Shown: positions 50,256 through 58,577 of the stretch, piece after piece
How positions within the stretch are numbered: the first letter of the stretch is position 1
Layout of the letters: each line of letters begins with the position of its first letter
Source of the DNA: Candidatus Krumholzibacteriia bacterium
Lineage (GTDB): Bacteria > Krumholzibacteriota > Krumholzibacteriia > WVZY01 > JAKEHA01
Assembly: GCA_029865265.1 (NCBI GenBank)
Contig: JAOUHG010000002.1
Coordinates: 1 to 64,000, forward strand
Direction of reading: 5' to 3'
DNA: 64,000 nucleotides
The notes under the pieces: model-generated
What the model was told of the DNA's origin: nothing
Databases searched by the model: none
The model's input: the letters and a program-made list of their open reading frames with translations, nothing else
Program-made: the position numbers and the translations under genes

Positions 50256-50996
50256 CTACCCCTGCAGGATTTCGTCGGGAATGTCGAAGTTGGCGCTCAC
50301 GCGCTGCACGTCGTCCAGGTCTTCCAGCGCCTCGACCAGCCGGATCACCTTGCGCGCGTCCTCGCCGTCGAGCTTGACGTAGGTCTTGGGCACCTTGCGA
50401 ACCTCGGCCGCGTCGAACGAGAACTTGGCCGACTTGAGCCCCTCGCTCACGGCGGACAAATCCACCGGTTCGGTGTAGACCTCGAAGACGTCCTCCTCGT
50501 CGCTCACGTCGGCCGCGCCGGCGTCGAGTGCCGCCGCCATGAGGCGGTCCTCGTCGACGCCCTTCTTGTCGATGGTGATCACGCCGCGCGTCTCGAAGTT
50601 CCACGACACGCACCCGTTCTCGCCCAGGCTGCCGCCGTGCTTGGTGAGCGCGTGGCGCACCTCGCCGGTGGTGCGGTTGCGGTTGTCGCTCACCACGTCG
50701 ATGATCAACGCCACCCCCGCCGGCCCGTATCCCTCGTAGGAGAACTCCTCGAGGATCTGCCCCTCCAGCTCACCGGTGCCCTTCTTGATGGCGCGCTCGA
50801 TGTTCTCCGCCGGCATGTTGTTCTCTTTCGCCGCCTGGATGGCCAGGCGCAGCCGCGGATTGCCGCCGGGGTCGCCGCCGCCCTCGCGCGAGGCGATGGT
50901 GATTTCCCGAATCAGCTTGGTGAATACCCGGCCGCGCACGGCGTCGGTCTTCGCCTTCTTGTGCTTGATGGTTGACCACTTGGAATGTCCGGACAT
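50256..50996 (-). CDS. yebC: YebC/PmpR family DNA-binding regulatory protein
   Basis: A 246-residue protein with the family start MSGHSKWSTIKHKKAKTDA and the block NPRLRLAIQAAKENNMPAENI and IIDVVSDNRNRT. Family members act as transcription regulators and have also been linked to relief of ribosome stalling. It is commonly encoded just before ruvCAB, as here. It starts 24 bp after the EF-G2-like gene. Confidence 0.96.
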   Translation of the reverse strand: MSGHSKWSTIKHKKAKTDAVRGRVFTKLIREITIASREGGGDPGGNPRLRLAIQAAKENNMPAENIERAIKKGTGELEGQILEEFSYEGYGPAGVALIIDVVSDNRNRTTGEVRHALTKHGGSLGENGCVSWNFETRGVITIDKKGVDEDRLMAAALDAGAADVSDEEDVFEVYTEPVDLSAVSEGLKSAKFSFDAAEVRKVPKTYVKLDGEDARKVIRLVEALEDLDDVQRVSANFDIPDEILQG

Positions 50997-51020
50997 ACTG
51001 CGCTCGACTCTCCTGGTGCG

Positions 51021-53099
51021 TTACTTGTGAAGGGCCTCTTGCTGCGCCTTGTACTCGGCGATGATCTTCTCGGTCTGGTCGCGCGGCACTTCTTCGTAGT
51101 GCGAAATCTCGCGCGTGTGCGACCCGCGCCCCTGCGTCATCGAGCGCAGGTGCGTGGAATACTTGTACAGCTCCGCCATGGGAACCTGCGCATTAATGAT
51201 GGCAAACTTGCCCTGGTTCTCGGTGCCCTGGATCTTGCCGCGGCGGCCGCTCAGGTCGCCCATCACGTCGCCCATGTACTCGTCGGGCACCTTGACGCGC
51301 AGATTCACGATGGGCTCCAGCAGCACCGGGCTCGCCTTTTCGACCGCGGCCTTGAAGGCCAGCGAACCGGCGGTCTTGAAGGCCTGCTCGGACGAATCCA
51401 CCGTGTGATAACTGCCGTCGTAGATGGTGGCCTTGATATCCACCATGCGGTAGCCGGCGATGACCCCCATTTCCATGGTGGCGACGACACCCTTCTCCAC
51501 CGCGGGGATGAACTTGCCCGGCACGTTGCCACCCACCACCGCGTCGACGAACTCGAACTGCTGCCCGCGCGGCAGCGGCTCGATCTTGAGCCACACGTCG
51601 CCGAACTGGCCGCGGCCGCCGGTCTGCTTCTTGTGGCGGCCCTGCGCCTGGGCGGCCTTGCGGATGGTTTCCTTGTAGGGGATGCGCGGCTTGTCCAGCG
51701 TCACCTCCACACCGTAGCGTTCCTTGAGCTGGTGCACGAGGATCTCCAGGTGCAGCTCTCCCTGGCCCGCGATGAGGGTCTGATGCGTCTCCGCGTTCAT
51801 CTCCACCTCGAAGGTGGGATCCTCGTCCATCAGGCGGTGCAGACCGGAACCCATCTTCTCGTCGTCCGCCTTGGCGACCGGCGCGATGGCCGAGTTGATG
51901 GAGGGTTTGGGCAGCTGGGTGGGCCGGATGACGGTGCCGCTGGCCTTGTCGGCGAGCGTGTCCAGCACCTTGGTGGCCCTGAGCTTCACCAGCGCGCCGA
52001 TGTCACCCGCCACCAGTTGCTGGACCTCCTCGCGCGCCTTGCCGTTGACCAGGAACAGCTGCCCCGTGCGTTCGGCCGTGTTGCGCGTGGTGTTGTGCAC
52101 ATCGAGCCCGGGTGTGATGGTGCCGCGGTATACCCGCGCCACCAGCATGTCGCCCACGTGCGGGTCCGAGATGTTCTTGAACACGTACGCCACCGGCGCG
52201 CCCTTGTCCCCGCACTTGATCTCCTTGTCGTCGGTGGTGTGCCCCACGCCGGTATCCGCGGCGGGCATGAAGCGCACGATGGCATCCAGGATGAGCGCGC
52301 CGCCCATGTTGTGCACCGGCGAGGCGCACAGCACCGGGAAGAGTTCGGCGGCACGGATTCCTTCGGTGAGGCCGGTGCGGAAATCCTCCTCGGAGAGCGA
52401 CTCGGCCTCGAGGTACTTCTCCATGAGCGCTTCGTCGGACTCGGCTGCCGCCTCCATGAGTTCCTTGCGCAGTTCCAACACGCGCGCCTTGAGGTCGGCG
52501 GGAATGTCGATGTCGATGGGCTTCACCGCGTTGCCGTCGCGCTCCAGTTCGTAGGCCTTCATGTCCACCAGGTCGATGATGCCGCGGAAGGAATCGCCGG
52601 TGCCGATGGGAACCTGCATCGCGTGCACGCCGGCGCCGAAGTGCTCGTGGAGGTGCTCGATGCAGGTGTCGAAGTTGGCGTGCTCCTTGTCCATGCGGTT
52701 GGCGACGAATATCGCCGGGAGGTTGCGCTCGCGCAGGAAGCCCCACACGCGGTCGGTTCCCACCTCGACACCGGCGTCGGCGCGCAGGGTCACGATGGCT
52801 CCCTCCACCACGTCGAGGCCCATGAGCGCGTCGCCCACGAAGTCCTCGTATCCGGGCGTGTCGACCAGGTTGATCTTGGTGTCGTTGTACTCGCAGTGCG
52901 CCACCCCGGAGTGGATGGAAATACCGCGGGCCATCTCCTCCGGGTGGTAATCCATCGTGGTGTTCTTGTCTTCGACGCGGCCCAGGCGGGTTATCGCACC
53001 CGCGGTGTAGAGCAACGACTCGGACAGCATGGTCTTGCCCGATTCCTGGTGCCCCACCACGGCAATGTTGCGGATGTTGGCCGCGGGAAACTGCTTCAC
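51021..53099 (-). CDS. EF-G2-like translational GTPase
   Basis: A 692-residue paralogue of elongation factor G with all five domains. The start is GTG at 53099, behind AAGGAGG. The G domain has P-loop GHQESGKT (16-23) instead of the EF-G AHIDAGKT, switch II DTPGYEDF (80-87) with Tyr84 where EF-G has the catalytic His, and NRMD (134-137). Later domains are conserved (LHLEILVHQLKERYGVEV and YKETIRKAAQAQGRHKKQ). Known EF-G2-type proteins share the DTPGY motif and are thought to have a specialised, poorly defined ribosomal role. It has its own strong promoter (53177-53206). Confidence 0.93.
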   Translation of the reverse strand: MKQFPAANIRNIAVVGHQESGKTMLSESLLYTAGAITRLGRVEDKNTTMDYHPEEMARGISIHSGVAHCEYNDTKINLVDTPGYEDFVGDALMGLDVVEGAIVTLRADAGVEVGTDRVWGFLRERNLPAIFVANRMDKEHANFDTCIEHLHEHFGAGVHAMQVPIGTGDSFRGIIDLVDMKAYELERDGNAVKPIDIDIPADLKARVLELRKELMEAAAESDEALMEKYLEAESLSEEDFRTGLTEGIRAAELFPVLCASPVHNMGGALILDAIVRFMPAADTGVGHTTDDKEIKCGDKGAPVAYVFKNISDPHVGDMLVARVYRGTITPGLDVHNTTRNTAERTGQLFLVNGKAREEVQQLVAGDIGALVKLRATKVLDTLADKASGTVIRPTQLPKPSINSAIAPVAKADDEKMGSGLHRLMDEDPTFEVEMNAETHQTLIAGQGELHLEILVHQLKERYGVEVTLDKPRIPYKETIRKAAQAQGRHKKQTGGRGQFGDVWLKIEPLPRGQQFEFVDAVVGGNVPGKFIPAVEKGVVATMEMGVIAGYRMVDIKATIYDGSYHTVDSSEQAFKTAGSLAFKAAVEKASPVLLEPIVNLRVKVPDEYMGDVMGDLSGRRGKIQGTENQGKFAIINAQVPMAELYKYSTHLRSMTQGRGSHTREISHYEEVPRDQTEKIIAEYKAQQEALHK

Positions 53100-53176
53100 G
53101 ATGTGCCTCCTTCTCGAACCGGTGGATGTCGCGGCATCGCCGCAACCTCAATGCAGACTTGGAGTTGGAATTTGCC

Positions 53177-53206
53177 ATTCTAGCACCGGGGTCGCGGCGC
53201 TGTCAA
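53177..53206 (-). promoter_or_regulatory. Sigma-70 promoter of the EF-G2-yebC-ruv operon
   Basis: On the minus strand, a perfect TTGACA (53201-53206) and TAGAAT (53177-53182) are separated by 18 bp. Transcription would start near 53170, about 70 nt upstream of the GTG start at 53099. Confidence 0.75.
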
Positions 53207-53271
53207 TGCGGCGCCCCGGCCCGCAAGGCCGCTGTGGACGCCGTTCGGCCCCGGGCCGTAAGGTTGCCGGC

Positions 53272-54360
53272 ATGCCGGGAACCGGACCCTTCTGGCCGCG
53301 CCTGCGGCGTTTTGTGAAGGACGCCGCGGTGAGCGCCGCGGTGGCGATGGTGGCGTTGCTGGTCTGCGAGGGGCTGCTGCGCGCCCTCAACCCCCAGGTT
53401 CCGCGCACCGAGAACCTCTCCGCCTTCTCGCGGGCCGTACCCGACAGCGTGTTGGGGCACCGCTACCGCCCGGGGGCGAGTTCCGTCTACCACTCACCCG
53501 AATTCACCGTGCGCTACGAGATCGGCGCCGACGGACGGCGCCTGTTTCCGCAACCCGAGGCCGACTCCGCGGCGGTGCGCATCCTGGTGCTGGGCGACTC
53601 GTTCACCTTCGGGTGCGCCACCGACGCGCCCTACGTGTGGACCGAGGTGATGCAACAGGCGCTGCGCGCACGCGGCCTGGACGTTGTGGTGGTGAACGCG
53701 GGGGTGGAGGGCTACGACACGCGCGCCGAACTGCACTACCTGTCGCGGATTCTCTCCGAGGTGCGGCCCGACCTGGTGCTGCTGGGATTTCTGGCCAACG
53801 ACGTGTACACCAACACGCCCCTGGACGCGCCCGCCCCGCAGTCCATGCGCGAGCACCGCGGCCGTCGCGGCGGGTTGCACACGCTGGCGCTGGCCCGGCG
53901 CTTGCTCATGGGCAACGATCGCGCCTACGCGCGCCTGTTCATGCTCACCTCGCGCAGGGAGTACTACGCCACCCCGCCCGACGAGAACGTGCAGCGGCAG
54001 ATCCAGCTGACCGCACAACTCCTGGGAGAAATGAACGCGTATTGTGAGGTTCGCAACACCGGCTTCGCGGTGGTTTCCATCCCGCAGCAGTTTGCGGTGC
54101 TCACCATCGCGCACGGTTACCACTTCGAGGGAATCGACCCCACCGTCATCGACGCGCGGCTCGGCGCGGTGGCGGCGGAGAACGGTTTTCCGTGGATCGA
54201 CGTGCTCCCCGCGCTGGTCGCGGACTACCGCGCCAACGGCGAAGATCTCTACTTCCGCGTGGACGGGCACTTCACCCGGCGCGGCAACCGGCTGGCAGGC
54301 GAGGCGTGCGCGGACGCGCTGGCGCCGATGCTGCGGGCGGGCGAAGGCGAGCTGCGCTAG
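53272..54360 (+). CDS. Membrane-anchored SGNH/GDSL hydrolase-like protein
   Basis: A 362-residue protein with an N-terminal anchor or signal (DAAVSAAVAMVALLVCEGLL, about 17-36). The SGNH fold is indicated by VRILVLGDSFTFGCA (catalytic Ser in GDS, about 108-110), VVNAGVEGYDTRAEL (Gly block), LLGFLANDVYTN (Asn block) and the Asp-His pair in VDGHFTRRGNRLAGE near the C-terminus. Such enzymes in polysaccharide clusters often add or remove acetyl groups, and this gene begins the glycan region. The stop shares a CTAG with the convergent YIP1 gene, so the two ends overlap by 4 bp. Confidence 0.85.
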   Translation: MPGTGPFWPRLRRFVKDAAVSAAVAMVALLVCEGLLRALNPQVPRTENLSAFSRAVPDSVLGHRYRPGASSVYHSPEFTVRYEIGADGRRLFPQPEADSAAVRILVLGDSFTFGCATDAPYVWTEVMQQALRARGLDVVVVNAGVEGYDTRAELHYLSRILSEVRPDLVLLGFLANDVYTNTPLDAPAPQSMREHRGRRGGLHTLALARRLLMGNDRAYARLFMLTSRREYYATPPDENVQRQIQLTAQLLGEMNAYCEVRNTGFAVVSIPQQFAVLTIAHGYHFEGIDPTVIDARLGAVAAENGFPWIDVLPALVADYRANGEDLYFRVDGHFTRRGNRLAGEACADALAPMLRAGEGELR

Positions 54361-55040
54361 CCGCCCATCCCGCCGAAAATCTCGCCGAGGATCAGCATCA
54401 CCACCATGATCAGCCACAGCGGGATCACAACCCCGATGGCCTGCGCCCGGCTCATGCCGAACACGCGCGACAGGCCCATCGCCAGCAGCACCAGGCTCCA
54501 GATGGTAAAGAACTCCACACCGCCGTAGAGTCCCTTCAGGGCGGCGCTGTCGGGCGGCGCGAGGGCGCGCAGGCTGAAGGACATGCGCGCATCCTCGGGT
54601 CCCATGATCCGCTCCAGACCGCGCGTGCGGATGAGAACCACGGAAAGCAACTGACCGATCATGGCCGGGATGCCGGCAAAGAAGTTCAGCGAGAGGTACT
54701 GCTTGAAGGTCGCACGCTGCGACATGATCGTCACCAGGATGTAGGTGAGCCCGGCCACGATGAGTTGCATTACCAGCACACCCAGCGGCGTCAGCACCAC
54801 CCAGACCCAGCCGAACGAGTCCACCATGCGGATCTGCTGGTCCAGTATCTCGGGCGAGACGTCCTGCGGGTTCAACTCCAGCAGCGCCACCTGGATGGGC
54901 AGGCTGAGAAAGGTGAGGACCATGTACATCACGGAGATGATCAGCCAGGGCTGCTTCCAACCCACGCGGCTCTCGCGGATGTCGTCGAACACGCGCGACG
55001 GCGCGGTGAGCATGGAGACAAATCGGTTGATGAAGGTCAT
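54357..55040 (-). CDS. YIP1-family membrane protein
   Basis: A 227-residue integral membrane protein with the bacterial YIP1 pattern: amphipathic start TFINRFVSMLTAPSRVFDDI, then five or six helices (about 33-55, 80-105, 107-120, 130-150, 170-190 and 200-222). The ribosome-binding site GAGGAGG is strong. The start at 55040 was chosen because of it and because upstream codons are not membrane-like. The function of bacterial members is unknown. Confidence 0.82.
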   Translation of the reverse strand: MTFINRFVSMLTAPSRVFDDIRESRVGWKQPWLIISVMYMVLTFLSLPIQVALLELNPQDVSPEILDQQIRMVDSFGWVWVVLTPLGVLVMQLIVAGLTYILVTIMSQRATFKQYLSLNFFAGIPAMIGQLLSVVLIRTRGLERIMGPEDARMSFSLRALAPPDSAALKGLYGGVEFFTIWSLVLLAMGLSRVFGMSRAQAIGVVIPLWLIMVVMLILGEIFGGMGG

Positions 55041-55092
55041 GCTTCCTCCTCTCGGATACGCGCCGGCAGTGTACCACCCCGGCGCACCGGCG

Positions 55093-56238
55093 TCACGGCG
55101 AAGGCTGTGCGGCCGCAACGCGCGACCAGAACTCGGCGGCAATGGCGTCCCAGTCGTGGGCGCGCGCAATCTGCGCCGCGCGCGCTTGCATCAAGGCCGA
55201 GCGCTGCGGGTCCTGACGCGCCGCCGCCAGCAGCCCGCAGGCGGATTCGAAGGCCGCCGCATCCCCGGCGAGCGCAATCACGTCGGTCTCGGCCTCGACA
55301 TCCGGTGAGAACGGCGTCGCCACCACCGGCAGCCCCGCGGCCAGGTATTCGTACAGCTTGTTGGGATTGACACCGGCGGTGAGCGCGTTGCGCACGAACG
55401 GGATCATCCCCACCGTGAAACGCGCCAGCACGCCGGGAACCTCCGCGTGCGGCACCGCTCCCCCCACCGCCACGTTGGGATGCGCGGCGAGTGCGGCGAG
55501 TTTTTCTTCCACCCCGCCCAGCACCGGTCCGACAATCTCGAACTGCCAGCCGGGGCGCGATTTCACCATGGCCGTCGCCAGATCGAAGTCGAACCACGGC
55601 GCCACCGCGCCCACGTAGCCCACGCGCACCGGTTCGGGCGGCGCGGCCGCGGCGCCGGCCACGGCGGAGAAAAGCGCGACGTCCACGCCGTTTCCCACCA
55701 GGTGCACGCGCTCCAGCGAGCCACGCGTCTCTTCGGCGATCGGCAGCAGTCCCTTCGAACTCACGATCACCGTGTCCGCGCGTTGCAGCGTCTCGGCCTG
55801 GTAACCGCGCGTCCACGCCGGCATACCCGGGAACTCGGCGTGCGCGTCGTTGCAATCGTACACGATGGCACGCGCGCCCAGCGCCACCGCCACGTGCACG
55901 GCATACACATTGGAGATCACGCACACGCTCTCGCGCGGGTCGACGGCCGCTTCCTGCAGGCGGGCACGCACGCGGCGCAGCGCGGAGACATCCAGCGCGC
56001 GGCGCACGAAGGCGCGCTCCATGAGCGGACGCGCCGGTCCGCCGGGCACGTTCTTTACGAAGGGAATGGTGGCCACGCGCACGCCGGCGGCGTCGCGCAG
56101 CTCATAGTGGTTTTCGCGGTTGCGCACGAAGGGCTCGAAGAAGACCACGTCCACGTCCCGCGGGCGGCGCTCGATGAGCTGCTGCTTGCGCGTACGCAGG
56201 TAGTCCCACTTGATCTCGGCCAGCCAGATGATTTGCAT
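55093..56238 (-). CDS. Glycosyltransferase family 4 (TuaH-like)
   Basis: A 381-residue glycosyltransferase. It starts MQIIWLAEIKWDYLRTRKQQ at 56238, an N-terminal pattern seen in TuaH/BceB-type transferases. It has a GT-B fold with AIVYDCNDAHAEFPGM, a donor site VRVGYVGAVAPWFDFDLA and the C-terminal GVNPNKLYEYLAAGLPVVATP segment, containing the E-x-L-A-A-G-L-P-V-V donor motif. It likely transfers a sugar onto a lipid-linked intermediate of the surface polysaccharide. It is divergent from the next glycosyltransferase. Confidence 0.9.
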   Translation of the reverse strand: MQIIWLAEIKWDYLRTRKQQLIERRPRDVDVVFFEPFVRNRENHYELRDAAGVRVATIPFVKNVPGGPARPLMERAFVRRALDVSALRRVRARLQEAAVDPRESVCVISNVYAVHVAVALGARAIVYDCNDAHAEFPGMPAWTRGYQAETLQRADTVIVSSKGLLPIAEETRGSLERVHLVGNGVDVALFSAVAGAAAAPPEPVRVGYVGAVAPWFDFDLATAMVKSRPGWQFEIVGPVLGGVEEKLAALAAHPNVAVGGAVPHAEVPGVLARFTVGMIPFVRNALTAGVNPNKLYEYLAAGLPVVATPFSPDVEAETDVIALAGDAAAFESACGLLAAARQDPQRSALMQARAAQIARAHDWDAIAAEFWSRVAAAQPSP

Positions 56239-56354
56239 TATTCTTGAAGCGTTGCCGCGGCGCACGCATCCCGCAGGCACTCTAGCACGCCCCGATCACC
56301 CCCCCAACGGGTTTTATGTGGGGGGCGACAGCGGGTACGCGCTACAATGCGTGC

Positions 56355-57434
56355 ATGCTGCGCATCGGCTTTGTCATCGACGACCTCGGCCACGGCGGCG
56401 CACAACGCCAGCTCGCGCTCATCGCGGAAGCATTGCGCGGCCGCGCGATCCTGCGCGTGGTTGTTCTCTCCGGCGTGCGCGAGCCCTACGGCACCCGCCT
56501 GCTGAACGCCGGCGCGGAGGTCATCCACCTGCCGCGCCGCGCCGGCTTCGAGCTGGCGCGCCTGCGGGCCCTTTCCGCCGCGCTGCGCGTCTTCTCTCCG
56601 GACGTCATCCACGGTTTTCTCGACGCATCCAATGCCTATGCGTTCATCGCCGCACGCAGGCTGCGTGCGCCGGTCGTCATGTCGCTGCGCAGCGACCGGC
56701 TCACCGTCACCGGGCCGCGCGCGGCCATCGTGCGCATCATGTTCCGCCGCGCCGACGCGGTTGTGGTGAACTCCCATGCGGGCCGGGAGTACCTGCTCCG
56801 TTCCGTGGGTGTGGCACCCTCGCGGGTACACGGCCTTCCCAATATCATCCCGCCGGCGTTACCCGGCGCCCCCCGGGACCTTCACATGATCGGGTGCGTG
56901 GGACGGCTGGTGCCCCTCAAACGCTTCGCGAAGGTGATCGACGCGCTGCCGATTGTGCGCGCGCAAATTCCGGACGCGCGCCTCACCATTGTGGGTGAGG
57001 GGCCGGACATGCACGCGTTGCGCGAACGCGCCGCCCCGCTGGGCGACGCGGTGACCTTCACCGGCGAGGTGGAAAACGCCGCGGGGCTGGTTGGCGGTTT
57101 CGGCTGCGTGGTGGTGGCGTCCGAATACGAAGGCCTCCCCAACGCGGCACTGGAGGCGATGGCGGCGGGCGTGCCGGTGGTGGCGGTGCGGGCGGGCGAT
57201 CTCCCCGGCCTCATCGAGGATGGGGTCACCGGCTGCTTCAGCGCGGGCGCCGCGCCGGATGCGCTGGCCGGCGCCATTGTGCGCGCACTGGCAGACGCGC
57301 GCCTGCACGATTCCGCGCGGATACAGGGCCCGCGCCTGGTGGCGGAACGCTTTTCGGCGGAGCGCGCACGCGACGCCCTGCTCGCCGTGTACACGCACAT
57401 CACAAACGAATCGGGCGCGCCCACCGGTGTGTGA
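56355..57434 (+). CDS. Glycosyltransferase family 4
   Basis: A 359-residue GT-B transferase. It begins MLRIGFVIDDLGHGGAQRQ with the glycine loop, then DVIHGFLDASNAYAFIAA, VVVNSHAGREYLL, IGCVGRLVPLKRFAKVI and ASEYEGLPNAALEAMAAGVP (the E-G-x-P-N-x-x-L-E-A donor motif). There is no ribosome-binding site, and TACAAT lies 6 bp before the ATG at 56355, so the message may be leaderless. It is probably part of the polysaccharide machinery. Confidence 0.9.
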   Translation: MLRIGFVIDDLGHGGAQRQLALIAEALRGRAILRVVVLSGVREPYGTRLLNAGAEVIHLPRRAGFELARLRALSAALRVFSPDVIHGFLDASNAYAFIAARRLRAPVVMSLRSDRLTVTGPRAAIVRIMFRRADAVVVNSHAGREYLLRSVGVAPSRVHGLPNIIPPALPGAPRDLHMIGCVGRLVPLKRFAKVIDALPIVRAQIPDARLTIVGEGPDMHALRERAAPLGDAVTFTGEVENAAGLVGGFGCVVVASEYEGLPNAALEAMAAGVPVVAVRAGDLPGLIEDGVTGCFSAGAAPDALAGAIVRALADARLHDSARIQGPRLVAERFSAERARDALLAVYTHITNESGAPTGV

Positions 57435-57444
57435 CGCGCCCGAT
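57410..57444 (+). terminator. Hairpin at the end of the glycosyltransferase gene
   Basis: ATCGGGCGCG (57410-57419) and CGCGCCCGAT (57435-57444) form a 10-bp stem spanning the stop codon, in the gap between convergent genes. There is no T-run on either strand, so termination would need Rho or be weak. Confidence 0.4.
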
Positions 57445-57489
57445 CCGGGTGCTTGGAATGTTGCCAACGATCAATTGGGTTTCGCGCGC

Positions 57490-58452
57490 CTAGTCGGCGC
57501 TCCGCAGCTCCTCCTTCAACTCCTTCAATTCTTCACGCAGCTCGTCGAGTTCGTCTCGCAGCGTGTCGCGGTCCTGCCGCGGCATGCGGAACTCGTACAT
57601 CGCGCCCGGCTGGCGGTGCATCCCGTGCATGCGGGGTGCGCGGCCGTCGAAGTTCCACGAGAATTCGGCGTCCGACTGGTCATCCATGGTGGCCTTGAGC
57701 GGCTGTGTCTTGCCGTGCCGCAGCACGGTAATGGTGAAGGTATCACCCTCCTCGAAGTCGCGCAGCGCGTCGCGCAGGTCACCGACGTCCCCGACTCTGG
57801 TGTCGTCGATCTTCTGCACGATGTCACCCGCCTGCACACCGGCCTTCTCCGCCACCGACGCGTCGTTCACATCGAGCACCAGGACACCGTCGCCTTCCTT
57901 CGCATTGAAGTAGGAGCCCAGCTCGTCCGAGATCTCGTGGGCCTGGATGCCCAGCCGCGGTCCGCCGAACATGGACAGTGCGCGGTGGATCTGCGGGGCG
58001 TCCGGTGCCGAGAACCAGCCGAACTGCTGGTCGGGACGGTCGCCCACGGTGATGGTGACGGTCTTCTTCTTGCCGTTCTGAACGACTTCCATTTTGGCCT
58101 CGGTGCCCGGCTCCACCTGGCGAACCGCGTCGCGCAGCTCGTCCGGCGTGCCGACCCTGGTGCCGTTGAAGCTCACCACGACGTCGCCGTCGTCCAGGCC
58201 GGCCTTCTCGGCCGGGCTGTCGTCCGCGACACCGCTGATGAGCACGCCGTCCTTGACCTTGAGGTCGAGCCCCGCGCGGACGTCATCGGTGAGATCCTGC
58301 ATGTAGACCCCGATGTAGCCCGAGTGGACCCGGTCCCGGTCGCGCTTCCTGTCCTTTGCCCCCGCGTCGACGATGCCGGCAACCGCAACGATCGCCAGTG
58401 CGACCCAGAGCGTGCGGGCGATGGCGCCGCGCGTGAGATTCCATGACTTCAT
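57490..58452 (-). CDS. Secreted protein with two PDZ domains
   Basis: A 320-residue exported protein: signal peptide (LWVALAIVAVAGIVDAGA, to about residue 32), first PDZ (about 44-125: GYIGVYMQDL and SPAEKAGLDDGDVVVSFNGT), second PDZ (about 165-240: PRLGIQAHEI and SVAEKAGVQAGDIVQKIDDT), and a charged coiled-coil C-terminus (RDTLRDELDELREELKELKE). There is no protease domain, unlike DegP. It probably acts as a periplasmic adaptor or chaperone subunit. The ribosome-binding site is AAGGAG. Confidence 0.87.
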   Translation of the reverse strand: MKSWNLTRGAIARTLWVALAIVAVAGIVDAGAKDRKRDRDRVHSGYIGVYMQDLTDDVRAGLDLKVKDGVLISGVADDSPAEKAGLDDGDVVVSFNGTRVGTPDELRDAVRQVEPGTEAKMEVVQNGKKKTVTITVGDRPDQQFGWFSAPDAPQIHRALSMFGGPRLGIQAHEISDELGSYFNAKEGDGVLVLDVNDASVAEKAGVQAGDIVQKIDDTRVGDVGDLRDALRDFEEGDTFTITVLRHGKTQPLKATMDDQSDAEFSWNFDGRAPRMHGMHRQPGAMYEFRMPRQDRDTLRDELDELREELKELKEELRSAD

Positions 58453-58577
58453 GATATTGACGCTCCTTAATAGGGTTACGGCCTCTCCGGCATTCGCCGG
58501 CGTCCGGTGTCATGGCCTTTCTACGCAGCCGCCGGCCCGGGGGTTCCGAAGGATTTTGCGCGGCCGCGGGAACGGCG

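Noticed and set aside
50985-53183. A 732-residue plus-strand open frame over the EF-G2-like gene
   Set aside because: Shadow; low-complexity His/Gly/Leu composition and no motif.
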